From NCBI GenBank assembly GCA_018052945.1, contig JAGPMH010000007.1, positions 1 through 53,357 on the forward strand: DNA of 53,357 nt. The letters run 5' to 3'. The notes below the pieces were generated by a model. The model saw only the letters and a list, made by a program, of their open reading frames with translations, was not told the origin of the DNA and searched no databases. Positions 26,481-34,644 of this stretch are shown piece after piece. Numbering within the stretch: the stretch's first letter is position 1; each line of letters starts with the position of its first letter. The translations under genes and the position numbers were made by a program. Origin of the DNA: Negativicutes bacterium. Lineage in GTDB: Bacteria > Bacillota > Negativicutes > JAGPMH01.

Positions 26481-27692
26481 ATGGATATTTTTTTAGCAAG
26501 ACAACCTATCTTTAATAAGAATATGGACGTTTATGGTTACGAACTACTTTATCGTAATAACAATGTGAAAAATCTTTGTCAATTTTTCAATGCCAAAGAA
26601 GCGTCGCTGGAAGTTATTGCTGCCAGCTTTGTAGTAATTGGGTTGACAAAATTAACCGGTGGAAAAAAAGCCTTTATAAATTTTACGGAAGATTTATTAC
26701 AAGAAGAATTTGCCACGATTTTACCTAAAGAAGATTTGATAATAGAAGTATTAGAAGATGTTGAGCCAACAAAAGAAAATGTGGAAGCTTGTCATAACTT
26801 GGTTAAGGCAGGCTATAAAATTGCTTTAGATGATTTTGAATATAAAGCAGCGTATAATGATTTAATTAATATTTCGTCAATAATTAAAGTTGATTTTATT
26901 AATAGCAGTAGAGCTGCTTGTAAAGAACTTATTAATAAGTATAAAAATAGCAAGATTTTATTTCTTGCTGAAAAAATTGAAACACAAGAAGATTTTGAAT
27001 GTGCCCTAGCTATGGGTTATTCCTTGTTCCAAGGTTATCATTTTTGTAAGCCGGTTATTTTATCAGCGAAAAAGGTGGAGCCGTTTAAAATAAATGCCAT
27101 TGAGCTGATAAAATTGGTAAATGAGGATGTTCCTAATTTTAAAGAAATTGCTAAGGTTATAGAAAATGATGTATCATTATCATTTAATTTATTAAAACTG
27201 GTTAATTCCTTAGCTTTTAGTCGCGGGACAAAAATAAAATCAATTTTACAGGCGATATCGTTATTAGGGGAAAAAGAAATTCGTAAATGGATTACATTAG
27301 TGGCCATTGAAAAAATTTCTTCAGACAAGACTAAAGAGCTGTTGCGACTTAGTATTATAAGAGCTAAGTTTTGCGAAGTGCTTTGTCATAAATTTTCTTT
27401 AGGTAATAGAAAGACAGAACTATTTTTATTAGGTTTGTTTTCGTTAATGGATGCAATGATGGATGTTCCGAAAGAAGATGTTTTTTTAGAATTACCAATT
27501 TCCGAAGAATTGAAAGAAGCTTTAATTAAGCAAACCGGTATTTTTGCTGATTGCTATGAAATAATGATTGCTTATGAGCGGGCAAACTGGGGCTTGGTAG
27601 CACAAATTGCTGTAAAATATAAATTAGCAGAAGCCGAGATTGCGACAGCATATTATGAGGCAGTGAAATGGTTAAATAACAATATTGAATAG
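26481..27692 (+). CDS. EAL-HDOD signalling protein, EAL domain degenerate
   Basis: The 403-residue protein joins an EAL-like domain (~1-195) to an HDOD domain (~200-385), the layout of B. subtilis YuxH and Vibrio cholerae CdgJ. It opens MDIFLARQPIFNKNMDVYGYELLYR, where the catalytic EAL/LLR motif has become ELLYR. The usual DDFGxGxSSL is DDFEYKAAYNDL, and QGYHFCKP survives. Loss of metal ligands implies no c-di-GMP hydrolysis; a binding or scaffold role is more likely. Relatives influence motility and biofilm. AGGAGGTAGCC precedes the ATG. Confidence 0.88.
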   Translation: MDIFLARQPIFNKNMDVYGYELLYRNNNVKNLCQFFNAKEASLEVIAASFVVIGLTKLTGGKKAFINFTEDLLQEEFATILPKEDLIIEVLEDVEPTKENVEACHNLVKAGYKIALDDFEYKAAYNDLINISSIIKVDFINSSRAACKELINKYKNSKILFLAEKIETQEDFECALAMGYSLFQGYHFCKPVILSAKKVEPFKINAIELIKLVNEDVPNFKEIAKVIENDVSLSFNLLKLVNSLAFSRGTKIKSILQAISLLGEKEIRKWITLVAIEKISSDKTKELLRLSIIRAKFCEVLCHKFSLGNRKTELFLLGLFSLMDAMMDVPKEDVFLELPISEELKEALIKQTGIFADCYEIMIAYERANWGLVAQIAVKYKLAEAEIATAYYEAVKWLNNNIE

Positions 27693-27694
27693 CC

Positions 27695-27724
27695 TTGACG
27701 AAAATTAGATACCTAACATATAAT
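27695..27724 (+). promoter_or_regulatory. Promoter of the marR gene with embedded operator
   Basis: TTGACG (27695-27700) and TATAAT (27719-27724) are 18 bases apart. The spacer holds the inverted repeat TTAG-N4-CTAA (27705-27716), which would block polymerase if bound by the regulator. The predicted transcription start falls on the A of the ATG at 27731. Confidence 0.75.
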
Positions 27725-27730
27725 CTTAAT

Positions 27731-28162
27731 ATGAGGAAAAATAATGCAGTTGCCTTAATGAGTAGAATCAGAGCTAAGGCTAATCGTTTTATAATTGAAT
27801 CATTGGTGGCGGAAGGGATTGAAGGGATAGTGCCATCGCATGGTGAAATAATGATTCATCTTTTTGCGGAAAAAGATTATACAATGCAAGAACTAGCTCA
27901 AAAAATTAATAGAACAAAGCCGACTGTAACAATTCTAGTAAGTAAATTAGTTAATTACGGTTATGTTTACAAAGAAAAAAGTATTACTGATAACAGAGTT
28001 ACTTATATAAAATTGACGCCGTTAGGTATAGCCTTAAAACCTGTTTTTGAAAATATCTCAAAAGATTTAAATAAAATAATTTATAAGGGTTTAAGTGATA
28101 CTGATGCTGAAAAATTAGAAATATTACTGAATAATATTTCTGAAAATTTTACTGAACAATGA
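27731..28162 (+). CDS. MarR family transcriptional regulator
   Basis: The 143-residue protein is a winged-helix dimer of MarR type. It has GIVPSHGEIMIHLFAEKDYTM, the recognition-helix region ELAQKINRTKPTVTILVSKLV, and the wing in KEKSITDNRVTYIKLTPLG. I chose ATG 27731; an upstream in-frame TTG at 27695 is the -35 box of its promoter. No SD fits ATG 27731, and the predicted transcript starts there, so it may be leaderless; ATG 27758 is an alternative. The inverted repeat in the promoter suggests autorepression. Target genes and ligand are unknown. Confidence 0.85.
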   Translation: MRKNNAVALMSRIRAKANRFIIESLVAEGIEGIVPSHGEIMIHLFAEKDYTMQELAQKINRTKPTVTILVSKLVNYGYVYKEKSITDNRVTYIKLTPLGIALKPVFENISKDLNKIIYKGLSDTDAEKLEILLNNISENFTEQ

Positions 28163-28169
28163 ATTAGTG

Positions 28170-28195
28170 GCAAATACTGTTGTATTTGCTTTTTT
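28170..28195 (+). terminator. Terminator after marR
   Basis: GCAAATAC (28170-28177) pairs with GTATTTGC (28182-28189) over a TGTT loop and is followed by TTTTTT. Confidence 0.85.
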
Positions 28196-28207
28196 AACAA
28201 CAAAATA

Positions 28208-28221
28208 GTTAGAAATCTAAC
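28208..28221. promoter_or_regulatory. Second candidate MarR operator
   Basis: GTTAGAAATCTAAC is an inverted repeat with the same TTAG-N4-CTAA core as the site in the marR promoter. It lies after the marR terminator and before another terminator, with no gene between. Confidence 0.5.
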
Positions 28222-28266
28222 ATAAAAAGAATTAATGGAATTGTTAACGTGAAAATTTCTACAAGT

Positions 28267-28297
28267 AAAACCATAGCAAAATATTGCTATGGTTTTT
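28267..28297 (+). terminator. Second terminator between marR and comEA
   Basis: AAAACCATAGCAA pairs with TTGCTATGGTTTT over a short loop, followed by T residues. No gene is seen between the marR terminator and this one. Confidence 0.8.
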
Positions 28298-28312
28298 AAT
28301 TTATTTGCAAAA

Positions 28313-28342
28313 TTTACAGGATTTGTTTGTGATTTATAGAAT
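28313..28342 (+). promoter_or_regulatory. Candidate promoter of comEA-comEC
   Basis: TTTACA (28313-28318) and TAGAAT (28337-28342) are 18 bases apart, each one mismatch from consensus. It lies about 35 bases before the comEA start. Confidence 0.5.
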
Positions 28343-28377
28343 ATCTTTTTAAACTAAAAAATAGTGGAGGTGAAGTT

Positions 28378-28938
28378 GTGAAGAATAAAATTATTATTTC
28401 CTTAATACTACTAAGTTTGTTTTTAATTAGTGGAGCAGTAAATGTATTTAAGGAGAATAATGTTATTACAGAAGAGGTAAAACAAGAAATTACAGAAAAT
28501 GGACAGAAACTAGAGAGTGACATTACTGTTTATGTATCAGGAGCGATTAATCATCCTGGCACTGTAAAGTTAGCAGAAGGTAGCAGTGTTGCTGATGCTA
28601 TTGCCCACAGTGGAGGAGCTTTATTGACGGCGGACTTAAGTAAGCTGAATTTAAGTGAAGCGCTAAAGGATGGGCAACAATTAAATGTTCCTGAAAAGCC
28701 ATTGAAAATTATTAATGGTGAGGCGATGGTTGGTGATGCTAAACATAGTAAAGTTAATATTAACACTGCTGATGAAAAAGAACTTGATACTTTACCGGGA
28801 ATTGGCCCGGCCATGGCAAAGGCTATTATATATTATCGAAACAATAATGGCGGTTTTAAAAATATTGAAGAATTGAAGAACGTAAAAGGAATTGGTGATA
28901 GTAAATATAAGAAAATAGAAGACTGTATTGAGTTGTAA
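28378..28938 (+). CDS. comEA: Competence DNA receptor ComEA
   Basis: The 186-residue protein has an N-terminal membrane anchor (IIISLILLSLFLISGAV), a SLBB-like domain (DITVYVSGAINHPGTVKLAEG, ~residues 50-110) and a C-terminal helix-hairpin-helix DNA-binding domain (VNINTADEKELDTLPGIGPAMAKAII). ComEA binds incoming double-stranded DNA outside the cytoplasmic membrane for ComEC. The start is GTG with TGGAGGTGAAG ahead. It overlaps or abuts comEC, forming a comEA-comEC operon. Confidence 0.94.
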   Translation: MKNKIIISLILLSLFLISGAVNVFKENNVITEEVKQEITENGQKLESDITVYVSGAINHPGTVKLAEGSSVADAIAHSGGALLTADLSKLNLSEALKDGQQLNVPEKPLKIINGEAMVGDAKHSKVNINTADEKELDTLPGIGPAMAKAIIYYRNNNGGFKNIEELKNVKGIGDSKYKKIEDCIEL

Positions 28939-28939
28939 A

Positions 28940-31264
28940 ATGGATTCTTACATTTTACGACTCAATATTTTACTAATAACCTTTGTTAGCTTTTTGTTGT
29001 TAATTCATCAGCAATATAATATTTACTTTATCCTAAGTTTGCTCTTTGCTTTGTTGTTAATTTTATATTATAGAACAAAAAACTTAACATTATTGATCTT
29101 AGTGATGCTTTTTTCGCTAATTGGTGTTACAAGAGGTTTAACTACTGATTTTGCTATGAAATCAGAATTTATTGAAAATGAAGTCGTTGAAATTACCGGA
29201 GTCGTGGTGGCGGTGCCGAAGGTTACAGAAAAAGATAATGGTGATATTAGTATTAAATATGTTATTGACTTTTCTAATAAAGATCATACTAAGAAAAAAA
29301 TCTTAGCATATGTAAAATATAAGAAAAACACAGTGAGAACTGAAGCTAAGGTTAATGATATCGTGAAGCTACGAGGACAGTTTACAGCACAACAAAACTA
29401 TAATAATCCTGGAGCTTTTAATTATAAGATAAAACTGCTGAATGAAGGTATTGTTGGTAATGTCTTTGTTAAGAATAATGATTTTAGTATAACCAGAGAA
29501 GTAAGAAGTGGCTTTAAATATTATATCTATAAGATAAAAGATAAAATTTTAGAAAATTTAAAAAATGTAATGTCTCCTAATGATGCGGCGATACTTTTTG
29601 ATATGGTTTTTGGGGGCTATGATGGGATTAATCCTGAAGTATTAAAAGCTTTTTCTAGTACTGGTATTGTTCATTTATTATCAGTATCTGGCTCTCATAT
29701 TGCCTTAATAGTTGCATTTATAACTTGGAGTGGAAAACTATTAAAGCTTAGCAATAAAATTAATGCGGTTTTGGGAATAGTAATAATTATAATGTATGCA
29801 GCGTTAGCGGGTTTTGTACCGCCGGTAATTAGATCTGTGCTAATGGGTGGGTTGAGCTTAATTGCTGTAATTTTAGAAAAAGAGGTTTTTGCCAAAAACT
29901 CTCTTAGCATAATAGCATTAGGAATGTTGTTCGTTAATCCATTATTACTATATGATATAAGTTTTCAGTTGTCGTTTATGGCAACGGCAGGATTATTGTA
30001 TTTAGCACCAATAATTAGTGCTAAACTTTATTTCTTGCCTCAAAGTATTAGACAAAATTTAGCAATAACGATAGCAGCGCAATTAGCAACGTTACCTTTT
30101 TTAGCATGGTATTTTAATACTGTCTCTCTCAGCAGTATTTTTAGTAATTTATTAGCAGTACCAATCCTTGAGTTTATGATAATATTAACTATCCTTGGAG
30201 TCTTACTAAGTTTAATGGTACCGCTTGTTGCTAAAGTGTTGTTGGTAAGTTGTAGCTTGTTATTGGGGGCTGTATATGATTTTATAGTTTTACTAAGTAA
30301 ATTTTCTTATGGTAGTGTATATTTGCCATCAGGTAATATTTACTATGGCATCGGCTATTATATTATGTTAGTAGGTGTTTTTAATGATGCTTATTACAGT
30401 GCAATTAAAAAATATGATAAAAAACTATGGTTGATTAATTTTGTAGTAGTGGCAATGATTTTAACGGTAATTGCTTACCAAAATAAGTATAGCTTAAAAA
30501 TGGAAGTGCATTTTATTGATGTTGGTCAAGGCGATTGCTGTTTAGTGATAACGCCACATCGAAAAGCGATATTAATTGATACCGGGGGCAATATTAATGA
30601 TAATTTTAATATTGGTGAAAAGGTTGTTGTACCGTATTTGAGGCATATTGGAATTACTAGTTTAGAATATATAATTTTAACACATTGTCACATTGATCAT
30701 GCCGGAGGAGCCGGTGCAGTTGTTGACAATATCAATACTAAATATGTTTTGATTGGTAAAGAAAATCGTGATTTATATGCTAAGGCAATGAAAAGAAGTG
30801 TTGAAAAGTGTGATAATTTAATTCCGGTGCTAGAGCTAGAGCAATTTAAAATTGATGATGTTATGTTTGAAATTATACCAAGTGAGAATATTATTAGTAA
30901 TAATATTAATGAATATTCTAATGTTGTTAAAGTTAGCTATGGGAAAAATGATTTTATGATTACTGGTGATTTGGAAGTTGAAGGTGAAAATGCTATACTT
31001 AATAAAAACATTAATATTGCCAGTGAAGTTTTAAAGGTAGGACATCATGGGTCTAACACTTCTAGCTCGGAAAAGTTCTTAAAACAGGTACAGCCATTGT
31101 ATGGAGTGATTTCAGTAGGCTACAATAATCGGTTTGGGCATCCTGATAGTGCTGTGCTTGAAAGAATGGAGAAACTAGGAATTAAGATTTATCGTACTGA
31201 TCTTAATGGGGCAATTGTGTTTCAAGCAACTAAAGATAATTTGAAAGTCCAGGCTTTCCGTTAA
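28940..31264 (+). CDS. comEC: DNA uptake channel ComEC/Rec2
   Basis: The protein (774 residues) forms the membrane channel for single-stranded DNA in transformation. It has N-terminal membrane helices and an OB-like region (DUF4131), then the competence domain with LLSVSGSHIALIVAFI and GFVPPVIRSVLMGGL. A C-terminal metallo-beta-lactamase domain follows from ~residue 520 with HFIDVGQGDCCLV and the metal motif THCHIDHAGG, and KVGHHGSNTS further on. All three parts are present, so the gene looks intact. The ATG at 28940 directly follows the comEA stop; an in-frame TTG at 28928 is also possible. Confidence 0.94.
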   Translation: MDSYILRLNILLITFVSFLLLIHQQYNIYFILSLLFALLLILYYRTKNLTLLILVMLFSLIGVTRGLTTDFAMKSEFIENEVVEITGVVVAVPKVTEKDNGDISIKYVIDFSNKDHTKKKILAYVKYKKNTVRTEAKVNDIVKLRGQFTAQQNYNNPGAFNYKIKLLNEGIVGNVFVKNNDFSITREVRSGFKYYIYKIKDKILENLKNVMSPNDAAILFDMVFGGYDGINPEVLKAFSSTGIVHLLSVSGSHIALIVAFITWSGKLLKLSNKINAVLGIVIIIMYAALAGFVPPVIRSVLMGGLSLIAVILEKEVFAKNSLSIIALGMLFVNPLLLYDISFQLSFMATAGLLYLAPIISAKLYFLPQSIRQNLAITIAAQLATLPFLAWYFNTVSLSSIFSNLLAVPILEFMIILTILGVLLSLMVPLVAKVLLVSCSLLLGAVYDFIVLLSKFSYGSVYLPSGNIYYGIGYYIMLVGVFNDAYYSAIKKYDKKLWLINFVVVAMILTVIAYQNKYSLKMEVHFIDVGQGDCCLVITPHRKAILIDTGGNINDNFNIGEKVVVPYLRHIGITSLEYIILTHCHIDHAGGAGAVVDNINTKYVLIGKENRDLYAKAMKRSVEKCDNLIPVLELEQFKIDDVMFEIIPSENIISNNINEYSNVVKVSYGKNDFMITGDLEVEGENAILNKNINIASEVLKVGHHGSNTSSSEKFLKQVQPLYGVISVGYNNRFGHPDSAVLERMEKLGIKIYRTDLNGAIVFQATKDNLKVQAFR

Positions 31265-31274
31265 AGGTGAATAA

Positions 31275-32288
31275 ATGAATTATAATGATTTTTTAAAAAA
31301 GAAAAGTTTAACCGACAACTTATATTTAATAGTTGGTGAAGAAAAATATTTAGCTGATAAAGTTGAAAGTTTTATCAAAAAAGAATTTTTAGCAGATAAT
31401 TTGGATGGGGTCATAGCTGTTAATGGTGCTGCTGAAATAAAAGAGTTAAGCAATACTGTTAATAGCGTGCCTTTTTTCGCGCCGTATAATTTAGTCGTTG
31501 TTAAAGAGTTTAAGTTATTAAGGGACAGTAAAAAGAATGCTGAGAAAAGTAAGGAAAAAGATGAAGAAGATTTTTTGACACTAATAAATTTATTACCACA
31601 GTTTTCTATCCTAGTATTAATTGCAGATAAAGTTGATAAGAGAAGAAGAATTTACAAAGCCATTGACAAAAATGGCACGATTATTGAAGTGAATAGACTC
31701 AAGGTGAAAGAAGTAAGAGAATGGTTGGAAATAAAATTAAGAGAGCTTGGTAAAAGTTTTGATAGTGAAGCTAACCAATATTTTTTAGAAGTGGTTAGCA
31801 GAATGAGCAATATTTCGCTGGGCTTGTTGGATCAAGAAATAAATAAAATCGGTTTATATAATGAGGAAAAAATTATTACTAAAAAAGATTTAGTAAATGT
31901 TTTTGCGGGAATTCCGGAGGCATCAATTTTTGCTTTAACAGATGCTATTGGTGAAAGAAAACTTGTTAAAGCGTTAAATTTATTAAAAGAACAAATCGCC
32001 AATGGAGAACATTTTTTGAAGATATTAACGATGCTCATTCGAGAAGTAAGATTGTTATTGAGAGCTAAGCAGTTAAAAGAATTAGGTTATAGCCATGATA
32101 ATATTGCCACTAAGCTTGAACTGTTAAGTTTTATAGCAGATAAGGTTATAGAAAAAAGTCGAAATTTCACCGAAAAAAAACTGGAGCAAGCATTGATTAA
32201 CCTGGCGCAATTAGATGGTGACTTCAAAACCGGGCAAGCTGATAATGTAGCGATGGAAAAAATTATTATTGATTTGATAAAAAAATAA
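31275..32288 (+). CDS. holA: DNA polymerase III delta subunit
   Basis: The 337-residue protein is the clamp-loader subunit that opens the beta clamp. It has LIVGEEKYLADKVESFIKKEFL at the N-terminus, the VVVKEFKLLRDSK region with an acidic and lysine-rich loop, ALTDAIGERKLVKALNLL and the C-terminal collar domain. This is the usual divergent HolA pattern. AAAGGTGAATAA precedes the ATG, 10 bases after comEC. The order comEC-holA-rpsT(minus)-lepA-hemW-hrcA is conserved in Bacillota, which supports the call. Confidence 0.92.
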   Translation: MNYNDFLKKKSLTDNLYLIVGEEKYLADKVESFIKKEFLADNLDGVIAVNGAAEIKELSNTVNSVPFFAPYNLVVVKEFKLLRDSKKNAEKSKEKDEEDFLTLINLLPQFSILVLIADKVDKRRRIYKAIDKNGTIIEVNRLKVKEVREWLEIKLRELGKSFDSEANQYFLEVVSRMSNISLGLLDQEINKIGLYNEEKIITKKDLVNVFAGIPEASIFALTDAIGERKLVKALNLLKEQIANGEHFLKILTMLIREVRLLLRAKQLKELGYSHDNIATKLELLSFIADKVIEKSRNFTEKKLEQALINLAQLDGDFKTGQADNVAMEKIIIDLIKK

Positions 32289-32327
32289 GGCAAAGGTACA
32301 ACTTGTATTGCAAGTTGTACCTTTGCC
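32289..32327. terminator. Perfect 17-bp hairpin between holA and rpsT
   Basis: GGCAAAGGTACAACTTG pairs without mismatch over a TATTG loop. On the minus strand it is followed by TTATTTTTTT, so it is a second stop for rpsT transcription; on the plus strand it lacks a T tract and may protect the holA mRNA end. Confidence 0.7.
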
Positions 32328-32330
32328 AAA

Positions 32331-32357
32331 TAAAAAAACCTGTCAAAGACAGGTTTT
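32331..32357 (-). terminator. Terminator of rpsT (minus strand)
   Basis: AAAACCTGTC and GACAGGTTTT pair over a 3-base loop, and on the minus strand the stem runs into TTTTTTT just after the rpsT stop. On the plus strand four T residues follow, so it may act in both directions. Confidence 0.85.
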
Positions 32358-32367
32358 AAAAATGCTA

Positions 32368-32634
32368 TTATTCGTTGATAGCATTAATTTTGCGAGCTAA
32401 ACGAGATTTTCTACGAGCAGCTGCGTTTTTATGAATAACGCCTTTTGCCGCCGCTTTATCAATAACTTTGCTAGCATTTGTAAGGAGAGCTTTTGCATCG
32501 TCAGCTTGACCTGCAACAGTTGCTTCAACTACTTTACGAGTAGCAGTTCTAATTGTTGATCTTACAGCAAAGTTTTTTGCGCGACGCTCAGCGTCAGTTT
32601 TCACACTACGTTCTGATGACTTAATATTAGGCAA
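32368..32634 (-). CDS. rpsT: 30S ribosomal protein S20 (bS20)
   Basis: The 88-residue basic helical protein binds 16S rRNA. It reads MPNIKSSERSVKTDAERRAKNFAVRS with the later GVIHKNAAARRKSRLARK signature. The start is TTG at 32634 with GGAGG 7 bases upstream; an upstream in-frame ATG would add 15 unconserved residues and place the SD inside the gene. It is a single-gene unit on the minus strand with promoter and terminators. Confidence 0.97.
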   Translation of the reverse strand: MPNIKSSERSVKTDAERRAKNFAVRSTIRTATRKVVEATVAGQADDAKALLTNASKVIDKAAAKGVIHKNAAARRKSRLARKINAINE

Positions 32635-32669
32635 ATCATTCACCTCCTTACAATTTTGGTTACTAAAAC

Positions 32670-32698
32670 ATTCTATCACGAGTGTAAATAAAATGCAA
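32670..32698 (-). promoter_or_regulatory. Sigma-A promoter of rpsT
   Basis: On the minus strand TTGCAT (32693-32698) and TAGAAT (32670-32675) are 17 bases apart. It shares TTGCATTTTATT and GTGATAGAAT with the rpmB promoter. Confidence 0.75.
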
Positions 32699-32765
32699 GT
32701 AAAGAATAAATAGAAGTATTAAATGTTCTTTAGATAAAGTTTATTATAACTCATCTTGATAAATC

Positions 32766-32795
32766 TTGCTAGTACCTATTAAGAGATGCTATAAT
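32766..32795 (+). promoter_or_regulatory. Promoter of lepA
   Basis: TTGCTA (32766-32771) and a perfect TATAAT (32790-32795) are 18 bases apart, about 38 bases before the lepA start. Confidence 0.65.
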
Positions 32796-32832
32796 TTAAA
32801 GAACTGTTTTTAATGATAGATAGGAGAAGCTT

Positions 32833-34629
32833 ATGCAAACAAAAAATATTCGTAATTTTTCAATTATTGCACATATAGATCATGGTAAATCAACAATAGC
32901 AGATAGATTGATTGAATATACGGGAGCTTTAACATCACGTGAGATGGAAGCGCAAGTGCTGGATTCGATGGATTTAGAACGTGAAAGAGGTATAACCATT
33001 AAGGCTCAAGCCGTAAGACTGGAATATGTCGGCAAAGATGGCGAAAAGTATATGATTAACTTGATTGATACTCCGGGACATGTTGATTTTACTTATGAAG
33101 TATCAAGAAGCTTAGCTGCTTGTGAAGGAGCATTATTAGTAGTTGATGCGGCACAAGGAATTGAAGCGCAAACTTTAGCTAATGTTTATTTAGCCCTGGA
33201 AAATAATTTAGAAATTATCCCCGTTATTAACAAAATAGATTTACCTAGTGCTGATCCGGAGAAGGTGAAACATGAAATTGAAGATGTTATCGGGTTAGAT
33301 GCTTCGGAAGCGGTGTTAGCTAGTGCAAAAACTGGGATTGGAATTGAAGAAATCCTTGATGCTATCATTGACAAAGTTCCGGCACCAAGTGGCGATGTTA
33401 ATGCACCACTACAAGCATTAATATTTGATTCATATTTTGATGCCTATAAAGGTGTTATTGCTTATGTTAGAGTTATGGATGGTAACATTAAACCGGGGAT
33501 GAAATTGAAAATGATGGCAACAGATAAAACTTTTGAAGTGACTGATGTCGGAATTTTTAAACCATCGTTAATAAATATCGATGAACTTGGTCCGGGGCAA
33601 GTTGGATTTGTTGCCGGTAGCATTAAAAATGTTAAAGATGTAAGAGTTGGTGATACTATTACTAGTCTTCATAATCCAGCCCAAAATCAATTGCCGGGTT
33701 ATCGAAAAATGAATCCAATGGTTTATTGTGGTCTGTATCCGGTTGATAGTGCTGATTATGATGCGCTAAAAGATGCGCTAGAAAAGTTACAATTAAATGA
33801 CGCCTCATTATTGTTTGAGCCAGAAACATCGATTGCTTTAGGGTTTGGGTTTCGCTGTGGTTTCTTAGGGTTATTACATATGGATGTTATCCAAGAGCGG
33901 TTAGAACGTGAATATAATTTAACGCTAATTACAACGGCACCAAGTGTTATTTATAAAGTATACAAAACAGATGGTGAAGTGCTAGATATTGATAATCCTT
34001 CGAAGTTACCGACACCACAGGAAATTGATCATATTGATGAGCCATATGTAAAAGCTACAGTTATTGTTCCTAAAGACTATGTTGGAGCAGTGATGGAACT
34101 TTCACAGGAAAAGCGTGGCGAATATCAGGATATGAAGTACCTTGATGAAAATCGTGTAATGATTACTTATAATATTCCGCTTAGTGAAATAATTTATGAT
34201 TATTTTGACAGGCTTAAATCTTCTACTAGAGGGTATGCTTCGCTTGATTATGAGTTGATCGGTTATCATACATCAATTTTGGTTAAGTTGGATATTTTAT
34301 TAAATGGTGAAGCAGTCGATGCATTATCGATTATTGTTCATCGTGATAAAGCAGCACAACGTGGTAGACTGTTAGCTGAAAAATTAAAAGCAATTATTCC
34401 AAAACAAATGTTTGAAATACCAATTCAAGCAGCGATAGGGAATAAAGTAATTGCCAGAGAAACAGTAAGAGCGATGCGTAAAGATGTATTGGCGAAATGT
34501 TATGGTGGGGATATTTCTCGTAAACGCAAACTTCTTGAAAAACAAAAAGAAGGTAAAAAGCGTATGAAACAAGTTGGTAGTGTTGAAATTCCTCAAGAAG
34601 CTTTTATGGCAATACTGAAAATTGATTAA
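32833..34629 (+). CDS. lepA: Elongation factor 4 (LepA)
   Basis: LepA is a translational GTPase related to EF-G that acts on stalled or assembling ribosomes. The 598-residue protein has G1 AHIDHGKST, a G2 region in [11 protein letters not shown]3 DTPGHVDF and G4 NKIDLP, then domain II, the EF-G-like [13 protein letters not shown] segment and the LepA-specific C-terminus ending [32 protein letters not shown] precedes the ATG. Confidence 0.97.
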   Translation: MQTKNIRNFSIIAHIDHGKSTIADRLIEYTGALTSREMEAQVLDSMDLERERGITIKAQAVRLEYVGKDGEKYMINLIDTPGHVDFTYEVSRSLAACEGALLVVDAAQGIEAQTLANVYLALENNLEIIPVINKIDLPSADPEKVKHEIEDVIGLDASEAVLASAKTGIGIEEILDAIIDKVPAPSGDVNAPLQALIFDSYFDAYKGVIAYVRVMDGNIKPGMKLKMMATDKTFEVTDVGIFKPSLINIDELGPGQVGFVAGSIKNVKDVRVGDTITSLHNPAQNQLPGYRKMNPMVYCGLYPVDSADYDALKDALEKLQLNDASLLFEPETSIALGFGFRCGFLGLLHMDVIQERLEREYNLTLITTAPSVIYKVYKTDGEVLDIDNPSKLPTPQEIDHIDEPYVKATVIVPKDYVGAVMELSQEKRGEYQDMKYLDENRVMITYNIPLSEIIYDYFDRLKSSTRGYASLDYELIGYHTSILVKLDILLNGEAVDALSIIVHRDKAAQRGRLLAEKLKAIIPKQMFEIPIQAAIGNKVIARETVRAMRKDVLAKCYGGDISRKRKLLEKQKEGKKRMKQVGSVEIPQEAFMAILKID

Positions 34630-34644
34630 GGTGGTATTAGTATA

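Noticed and set aside
27695-27730. Upstream TTG start for the MarR protein
   Set aside because: The TTG is the -35 hexamer of the marR promoter and the added residues would overlap the -10 box and operator.
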